A DNA stretch of 11,165 bases from Betaproteobacteria bacterium (lineage in GTDB: Bacteria; Pseudomonadota; Gammaproteobacteria; Burkholderiales; SG8-39). Under the pieces are notes generated by a model. That model had not been told where the DNA came from, made no database searches, and was given only the letters and a program-made list of their open reading frames with translations. Positions within the stretch are counted from its first letter, which is position 1. Every line of letters begins with the position of its first letter. The stretch is taken from the NCBI GenBank assembly GCA_029858545.1, contig JAOUFA010000086.1, positions 1 to 11,165 of the forward strand. The letters are read 5' to 3'. This document shows positions 6,765 to 11,165 of this stretch, piece by piece. The position numbers were made by a program, and so were the translations under genes.

Positions 6765-6849
6765 GCGAAGGTGGCGGAATTGGTAGACGCACTGGATTTA
6801 GGTTCCAGCGCGGCAACGCTTGTGGGTTCGAGTCCCACCCTTCGCACCA
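6765..6849 (+). tRNA. tRNA-Leu, anticodon UAG
   Basis: The gene is 85 nt including an encoded CCA (6847-6849). The acceptor stem GCGAAGG (6765-6771) pairs fully with CCTTCGC (6839-6845). The anticodon stem CTGGA (6792-6796) pairs with TCCAG (6804-6808) around the loop TTTAGGT, giving anticodon TAG at 6799-6801, which reads CUN leucine codons. A long class-II variable arm (GCG-GCAA-CGC) and a T arm GTGGG-TTCGAGT-CCCAC are present, as expected for tRNA-Leu. No terminator separates it from tig 48 bp downstream, so processing from a shared transcript is likely (inference). Confidence 0.97.
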
Positions 6850-6897
6850 CAAAGAAGTCTGAACGCGAAGTTTGAACGTACTTAAGGATACGAGCAG

Positions 6898-8199
6898 ATG
6901 GGAGTGAATGTCGAGACACTGGGTACGCTGGAACGCCGGTTGTCGATGTCGGTATCGGCGGCGGAGGTGGAGCGTCAAGTGGGCGAGCGTCTGAAGAAGA
7001 TAGCGCGCGACGCAAAGATGCCGGGGTTTCGCCCCGGCAAGGTGCCGATGAAGCTGGTGGTCCAGCAGTACGGTCCGCGGGTGCAATCGGAGGTGCTCGG
7101 TGACGCGGTCCAGAAATCGTTCGACGACGCGGTCAAACAGGCTAACCTGAAGGTTGCCGGCTATCCTCGCATTGAACCCAAGGAAGGTGGCTCGCAGCAG
7201 TCCATAGAGTTCAGTGCGACCTTTGAGATCTATCCCGAAGTGAAGACCGGCGATCTTTCCAAGGCGACGGTCGAGCGCCCGGGAGTCTCGGTCGATGACG
7301 CCGCAGTGGACAAGACGCTCGAGGTACTGCGCAAACAGCGCGTCCAGTTCGTGCCGGCGGGGCGCGCCGCGCAGGACGGCGATCGTCTGTGCGTGGATTT
7401 CGACGGCAAGATCGGCGGCGAGGAGTTCGAAGGCGGCAAGGCCGCCGACTTCCGCTTCGTGCTGGGCGAAGGGCGTATGCTGGCCGAGTTCGAGCAGGCC
7501 GCGCGGGGCATGTCGGTGGGGGAAGGCAAGTCCTTCGACCTGAAGTTTCCGGAGGACTATCACGGCAAGGATGTGGCGGGCAAAAAGGCCACTTTTTCTC
7601 TTGTGGTGAAGGAAATCGACGCGCCGCAGCTTCCCGCGCTCGATGCCGAATTCGCAAGATCCCTGGGCATCCAGAATGGCGACTTGGCGAAGATGCGCGA
7701 GGAAATCCGCGGCAATGTCGAGCGCGAAGTCAAGAAGCGCGTGGAGTCGCGGATCAAGAACGGCGTTATGCAGGCTCTGCTCGACTGCACCCCGATCGAA
7801 TTGCCGAAGTCGCTGATCGAGATGGAATCGCGGCAGCTGGTCGAACGCGCTGCGGCCGATTTGCAGGCTCGTGGAATGAAGCTGGAGAAGCTTCCGTTTG
7901 AACCGAAGGCTTTCGAGGCGACGGCCAAGCGTCGTGTGGGGCTCGGGTTGATTATCGGCGAACTCGCACGTTCGCAGAACCTGCAACCGAAGCCGGCGGA
8001 GGTGCGTGCGCTGATCGAACAGGAGGCGCAGAGCTATGATAGTCCGGCCGAGGTGGTGAAATGGTTCTACATGCAGCCGCAGCGTTTGTCGGAGATGGAA
8101 GGGCTCGCGCTCGAAGCCAACGTCGTCAACTGGGTTCTCTCAAAGGTGACGATTGTCGATAAGGTTGTTCCCTTTGATGAACTGATGAGCAGCTCATGA
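6898..8199 (+). CDS. tig: trigger factor (ribosome-bound chaperone, peptidyl-prolyl isomerase)
   Basis: Trigger factor docks at the ribosomal exit tunnel and shields nascent chains. The product is 433 residues, a normal length. The N-terminal ribosome-binding domain (about 1-115) carries the signature GFRPGKVP (43-50) that contacts L23. The FKBP-type isomerase domain covers about 155-240 (DRLCVDFDGKIGGEEFEGG, GEGKSFDLKFPEDY). The helical C-terminal chaperone domain follows (about 241-433). ATG 6898 has AAGGA (6884-6888) 9 nt upstream. The stop overlaps the clpP start as ATGA (8196-8199). Expression is probably driven from ahead of the tRNA, since no separate promoter is visible in the 48-bp gap. 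Confidence 0.97.
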   Translation: MGVNVETLGTLERRLSMSVSAAEVERQVGERLKKIARDAKMPGFRPGKVPMKLVVQQYGPRVQSEVLGDAVQKSFDDAVKQANLKVAGYPRIEPKEGGSQQSIEFSATFEIYPEVKTGDLSKATVERPGVSVDDAAVDKTLEVLRKQRVQFVPAGRAAQDGDRLCVDFDGKIGGEEFEGGKAADFRFVLGEGRMLAEFEQAARGMSVGEGKSFDLKFPEDYHGKDVAGKKATFSLVVKEIDAPQLPALDAEFARSLGIQNGDLAKMREEIRGNVEREVKKRVESRIKNGVMQALLDCTPIELPKSLIEMESRQLVERAAADLQARGMKLEKLPFEPKAFEATAKRRVGLGLIIGELARSQNLQPKPAEVRALIEQEAQSYDSPAEVVKWFYMQPQRLSEMEGLALEANVVNWVLSKVTIVDKVVPFDELMSSS

Positions 8200-8867
8200 C
8201 CAACTTCTCTTGGCAGGTTCCGGATGCGGGGCGCTCGGCTTCCCGATCCGGACAGATCGAACCCCAGGGCCTCGGCCTGATCCCGATGGTCATCGAGCAA
8301 TCGGGGCGCGGTGAGCGCGCGTACGACATCTACTCGCGGCTGCTCAAGGAACGGGTGGTGTTCCTCGTCGGACCGGTCAACGAAGTGACTGCGAACCTGA
8401 TCGTCGCACAGTTGTTGTTTCTCGAATCGGAAAATCCCGACAAGGACATTTTCTTCTATATCAATTCGCCGGGTGGGTCGGTGTCCGCCGGCCTTGCAAT
8501 CTACGATACGATGCAATTCATCAAACCTGATGTTTCGACGCTTTGCGTCGGACAGGCAGCGAGCATGGGTGCATTGCTGCTCGCGGCGGGCGAGAAGGAG
8601 AAACGTTTCTGCTTGCCGAATTCACGCGTAATGATCCATCAGCCGATGGGTGGATTCCAGGGACAGGCCTCGGATGTGGAAATTCACGCGCGCGAAATCC
8701 TCTACCTCAAGCAGCGCTTGAACGAGATTCTGGCGTTTCACACCGGACAAAGCGTCGACCAGGTGGGGAAGGATACCGATCGCGATAACTTCCTGTCGGG
8801 CGAAGAAGCGGTAAAGTACGGTTTGGTGGACAAGGTCCTCGTTTCCAGGGAAGGCCAGGCGGCCTAG
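8196..8867 (+). CDS. clpP: ATP-dependent Clp protease proteolytic subunit
   Basis: ClpP forms the two-ring, 14-subunit serine protease chamber fed by ClpX or ClpA. The product is 223 residues. The catalytic triad is visible: S123 in GQAASMGA, H148 in VMIHQPMGG and D197 in DTDRDNFLS. The oxyanion stretch FYINSPGGSVSAG (87-99) and the start of the mature protein near LGLIPMVIEQ (about 27-36) are also clear. Residues before that are probably a propeptide removed by self-processing, somewhat longer than in E. coli. ATG 8196 overlaps the tig stop by four bases and has no strong Shine-Dalgarno sequence, so coupling to tig is likely. A GTG or ATG further in would cut into the mature N-terminus. Confidence 0.97.
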   Translation: MTNFSWQVPDAGRSASRSGQIEPQGLGLIPMVIEQSGRGERAYDIYSRLLKERVVFLVGPVNEVTANLIVAQLLFLESENPDKDIFFYINSPGGSVSAGLAIYDTMQFIKPDVSTLCVGQAASMGALLLAAGEKEKRFCLPNSRVMIHQPMGGFQGQASDVEIHAREILYLKQRLNEILAFHTGQSVDQVGKDTDRDNFLSGEEAVKYGLVDKVLVSREGQAA

Positions 8868-8876
8868 GAGAGCTTG

Positions 8877-10148
8877 ATGTCGGAAAAGTCCTCGTCGGGT
8901 GAAAAACTGCTGTACTGCTCGTTCTGTGGCAAGAGCCAGCACGAGGTGCGTAAGCTCATTGCCGGTCCGTCGGTGTTCATCTGCGACGAGTGCATTGAGC
9001 TGTGCAACGACATCATTCGCGAGGAAACAGCCTCCGACAAGGGCGGCAAGGGCGCGAAATCCGACCTCCCGACGCCGCGCGAGATCCGGCAGATTCTGGA
9101 CCAGTACGTAATCGGGCAGGATCAGGCGAAGAAGATCCTATCGGTCGCGGTGTACAACCATTACAAACGATTGAAGCACCTGTCGAAGAACGACGAGATC
9201 GAGTTGTCCAAGTCGAATATCCTCCTGGTCGGTCCGACAGGATCGGGCAAGACGTTACTCGCGCAGACCATGGCGCGGTTGCTCAATGTGCCGTTCGTGA
9301 TCGCCGATGCGACCACCCTTACCGAGGCGGGGTATGTCGGCGAGGACGTGGAAAACATCATCCAGAAGTTGCTGCAAAACTGCGACTACGACGTCGACAA
9401 GGCGAAGCGGGGAATCGTCTACATCGACGAAATCGACAAGATTTCGCGCAAATCGGACAATCCCTCGATTACCAGGGACGTCTCGGGAGAGGGCGTGCAA
9501 CAGGCGCTGCTCAAGCTCATCGAGGGTACGGTTGCTTCGGTGCCTCCGCAGGGCGGCCGCAAGCACCCGAACCAGGATTTCGTGCAGGTCGATACCACCA
9601 ATATCCTCTTCATTTGCGGCGGCGCCTTCGACGGACTGGAAAAGATCGTCCGCAATCGCACCGAGAAGACGGGCATCGGCTTCGGCGCCGAGGTGCGCAG
9701 TCCGCGCAATTCGCGCGCGATCTACGATCTGCTGCGAAGTGTGGAACCTGAGGACCTGATCAAGTACGGACTGATTCCCGAATTCGTCGGTCGGTTGCCG
9801 GTGATCGCGACGCTAGAGGAACTGGACGAGAGCGCTCTGATCCAGATTCTCACCGAACCCAAGAACGCGCTCAGCAAGCAGTACCAGAGGCTATTTCAGA
9901 TGGAAGGCGTGGAACTCGAGCTACGTCCGGCGGCGCTTGGCGCAGTGGCGAAGAGGGCGTTGGCGCGCAAGACGGGCGCGCGGGGTCTGCGTTCGATCCT
10001 GGAGCACATATTGCTCGATACGATGTATGAACTACCCGCGCTCGAAAACGTGAGTAAAGTCGTGGTCGACGAGCAGATGGTCACGGCCGACGGCAAGCCC
10101 CTGCTGATTTATTCCGATACGCAGCGTGTGGCGGGTGGGTCGGGTTGA
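8877..10148 (+). CDS. clpX: Clp protease ATP-binding subunit ClpX
   Basis: ClpX is the AAA+ hexamer that unfolds ssrA-tagged and other substrates into ClpP. The product is 423 residues. The N-terminal zinc domain has C14, C17, C36 and C39. Walker A is GPTGSGKT (119-126), the GYVG pore loop 152-155, Walker B IVYIDEID (180-187), the RKH loop 228-230, and sensor II GARG 367-370. ATG 8877 is chosen over the TTG directly before it (8874) because AGGAG (8866-8870), which overlaps the clpP stop, stands 6 nt upstream. All catalytic residues are intact. The 9-bp gap to clpP points to one transcript and balanced expression. Confidence 0.98.
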   Translation: MSEKSSSGEKLLYCSFCGKSQHEVRKLIAGPSVFICDECIELCNDIIREETASDKGGKGAKSDLPTPREIRQILDQYVIGQDQAKKILSVAVYNHYKRLKHLSKNDEIELSKSNILLVGPTGSGKTLLAQTMARLLNVPFVIADATTLTEAGYVGEDVENIIQKLLQNCDYDVDKAKRGIVYIDEIDKISRKSDNPSITRDVSGEGVQQALLKLIEGTVASVPPQGGRKHPNQDFVQVDTTNILFICGGAFDGLEKIVRNRTEKTGIGFGAEVRSPRNSRAIYDLLRSVEPEDLIKYGLIPEFVGRLPVIATLEELDESALIQILTEPKNALSKQYQRLFQMEGVELELRPAALGAVAKRALARKTGARGLRSILEHILLDTMYELPALENVSKVVVDEQMVTADGKPLLIYSDTQRVAGGSG

Positions 10149-10152
10149 TTTG

Positions 10153-10168
10153 AGTGACATCGCTCACA
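10153..10168. promoter_or_regulatory. CRP/FNR-family-like palindromic site
   Basis: AGTGA-CATCGC-TCACA has the exact half-site order and 6-bp spacing of the CRP consensus TGTGA-N6-TCACA, with nine of ten consensus positions matched. It starts 5 bp after the clpX stop and lies about 195 bp before the lon start, far enough to control a lon promoter in the spacer. It can also fold as a 6-bp hairpin with a G-U pair, so RNA function is an alternative. Confidence 0.35.
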
Positions 10169-10323
10169 AAAGGTCACAATTCTCCGCGCTAATTCGCATT
10201 GCGGCGCTCGCCGCGCGAGTGTAGGCTAGCTGCACGGATGGTGCAGTCGTTGCGGCGCACGCCTCGTTTTTTCTGCCGGGCTTGGTTGATTTTCGCCGGG
10301 ACACCCGCACTTAGCCCAATATT

Positions 10324-10338
10324 CTTCGATTTTCGAGG
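10324..10338 (+). promoter_or_regulatory. hairpin enclosing the lon Shine-Dalgarno sequence
   Basis: CTTCGA (10324-10329) pairs with TCGAGG (10333-10338) through a TTT loop: six pairs, one of them G-U. The 3' arm contains GAGG (10335-10338), the only Shine-Dalgarno candidate for lon, 9 nt before ATG 10348. A weak hairpin over the ribosome site of a heat-shock protease could act as a thermosensor; this is inference only. Confidence 0.35.
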
Positions 10339-10347
10339 CCCTTGTTC

Positions 10348-11165
10348 ATGACCGATCTCACGGAAACACCGTCTCAGCTGTCCCAGTTTCCCCTGCTGCC
10401 GTTGCGCGACGTGGTGGTGTTCCCGCACATGGTGATCCCACTGTTTGTCGGTCGACCGAAGTCGATCAAGGCGATGGAAACCGCTATGGAAACGGGCAAG
10501 TCGATCCTGCTCGTCGCGCAGCGCTCGGCTGCCAAGGACGATCCCGGCCCCGAGGACATGTATCCGATTGGCTGCGTGGCCAGTATTCTTCAGATGCTCA
10601 AACTGCCAGACGGTACCGTGAAGGTGCTGGTCGAGGGCGGCGCGCGCGCGCGCATTCACGATGTCGCGGACATGCGCAGCCATTGGGTGGCGGATGCCCA
10701 GACGATTGACATTGACTCCGGCGTTCCGGCCGAAGTCGAGGCGATGCGACGCGCGTTGCTGTCAGCCTTCGATCAGTACGTAAAGCTCAACAAGAAGATC
10801 CCTCCCGAGATCCTGACCTCCCTGCAGGGCATCGACGATGCGGGGCGTCTGGCGGATACCGTCGCCGCGCATTTACCGCTGAAACTTGAACAGAAGCAGC
10901 AGGTGCTCGAGATGTTCGAAGTCAAGCGCCGTCTCGAGCATTTACTCTCGCAACTCGAAACCGAGATCGACATCCTTCAAGTCGAGAAGCGCATCCGCGG
11001 CCGCGTCAAGCGGCAGATGGAGAAGAGCCAGCGAGAGTACTACCTGAACGAGCAGGTGAAAGCGATCCAAAAGGAACTCGGCGAGGGTGAGGAAGGTGCT
11101 GACTTGGCCGAGATGGAAAAGAAGATCAAGGCGGCGCATATGCACAAAGATGCGCGCAAGAAGGC
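10348..11165 (+). CDS. lon: ATP-dependent protease Lon, N-terminal part (3' truncated by window edge)
   Basis: Lon degrades misfolded and regulatory proteins in the cytosol. The frame runs from ATG 10348 past the window end; 272 codons of about 800 are present, so the AAA+ and Ser-Lys protease domains are not seen. Visible is the substrate-binding LON domain: LPLLPLRDVVVFPHMVIPLF (about 16-33), then GRPKSIKAMETAM, LLVAQRSAAKDDPGPEDMY, GCVASILQMLKLPDGTVKVLVEG (75-97) and IPPEILTSLQGIDDAGRLAD (151-170). The helical linker follows, with KSQREYYLNEQVKAIQKELG (226-245). GAGG at 10335-10338 is the Shine-Dalgarno sequence. A (GC)7 tract encodes residues about 98-102 (GARAR). A 199-bp spacer from clpX suggests a separate promoter. 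Confidence 0.97.
   Translation, partial: MTDLTETPSQLSQFPLLPLRDVVVFPHMVIPLFVGRPKSIKAMETAMETGKSILLVAQRSAAKDDPGPEDMYPIGCVASILQMLKLPDGTVKVLVEGGARARIHDVADMRSHWVADAQTIDIDSGVPAEVEAMRRALLSAFDQYVKLNKKIPPEILTSLQGIDDAGRLADTVAAHLPLKLEQKQQVLEMFEVKRRLEHLLSQLETEIDILQVEKRIRGRVKRQMEKSQREYYLNEQVKAIQKELGEGEEGADLAEMEKKIKAAHMHKDARKK

Larger units (their letters stand above)
10149..10347 (+). other. clpX-lon intergenic region
   Basis: This 199-bp spacer has no convincing open frame. It contains a CRP-like palindrome (10153-10168) and a short GC hairpin (GCGGC 10201-10205 with GCCGC 10210-10214). A perfect 6-bp stem lies at CTGCAC 10230-10235 with GTGCAG 10241-10246, followed 20 nt later by six T (10267-10272). 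A stem next to the lon start masks its Shine-Dalgarno sequence. The T-run has no strong hairpin directly before it, so I do not call a terminator. A loose heat-shock-type match (CTTGGT 10281-10286, CCCGCACTT 10304-10312) has overlong spacing and is not called as a promoter. Confidence 0.6.

Noticed and set aside
6104..7015. 303-codon minus-strand frame overlapping hpnC and the tRNA
   Set aside because: It is a different frame from hpnC, low-complexity, and contains another tRNA-derived false peptide (RRVGLEPTSVAAL).
6712..7986. 424-codon minus-strand frame antisense to tig and the tRNA
   Set aside because: Trigger factor on the plus strand is unambiguous. The end of this frame reads through the tRNA and gives the well-known false peptide type (GWDSNPQALPRW...) produced by translating tRNA-Leu antisense.
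10230..10272. CTGCAC/GTGCAG hairpin plus six T as a clpX terminator or attenuator
   Set aside because: The T-run is about 20 nt from the stem, and the alternative GTGC/GCAC pairing next to it is too weak to support an intrinsic terminator or attenuator call.
1..11165. Mobile elements, CRISPR arrays, prophage or attachment sites
   Set aside because: No transposase or integrase motifs, no regular direct repeats, and no duplicated tRNA 3' end were seen. Gene content is ordinary core chromosome.

Overview
This is a GC-rich, densely packed stretch of bacterial core chromosome. It probably comes from a betaproteobacterium. That assignment rests on gene content and order: a LeuA ending in ...MERVNPQHQL, the yihY / wrbA-like / DUF2069 group, and tRNA-Leu(UAG) directly ahead of tig-clpP-clpX-lon. 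It is an inference from recognised families; no database search was possible. I see no transposase, integrase, phage gene or CRISPR array.

Layout. Positions 1-753 hold the C-terminal half of leuA (+), cut by the window edge. A small outer-membrane beta-barrel gene (897-1403, +) follows, with its own likely promoter and a hairpin behind it. On the minus strand, a WrbA-type flavoprotein gene (2421 down to 1816) overlaps a DUF2069 membrane-protein gene (1819 down to 1454) by four bases. Divergent from these, with about 9 bp between the chosen start codons, is a YihY-family inner-membrane protein gene (2431-3699, +). It converges on hpnE with a 9-bp gap.

The minus-strand operon hpnC-hpnD-hpnE (6641 down to 3709) encodes the three-enzyme bacterial squalene route: two farnesyl diphosphates to presqualene diphosphate (HpnD), to hydroxysqualene (HpnC), to squalene (HpnE). 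No squalene-hopene cyclase gene is in the window, so the final product (hopanoid or another squalene derivative) cannot be read from here.

Across a 123-bp gap, the plus strand starts a protein-quality-control block. It runs tRNA-Leu(UAG) (6765-6849), trigger factor tig (6898-8199), clpP (8196-8867), clpX (8877-10148) and, after a 199-bp spacer with several possible control elements, the start of lon (10348 to the window end, truncated). Tig folds nascent chains, ClpXP degrades tagged proteins and Lon removes misfolded ones. The tight tig-clpP-clpX spacing suggests one transcript, while lon probably has its own promoter.

I do not see an undescribed system. The items most worth a second look are the unclear yihY start, where a strong Shine-Dalgarno sequence leads to an ATC codon; the near-zero spacing between the divergent wrbA-like and yihY genes; and a CRP-like palindrome and a Shine-Dalgarno-masking hairpin ahead of lon.
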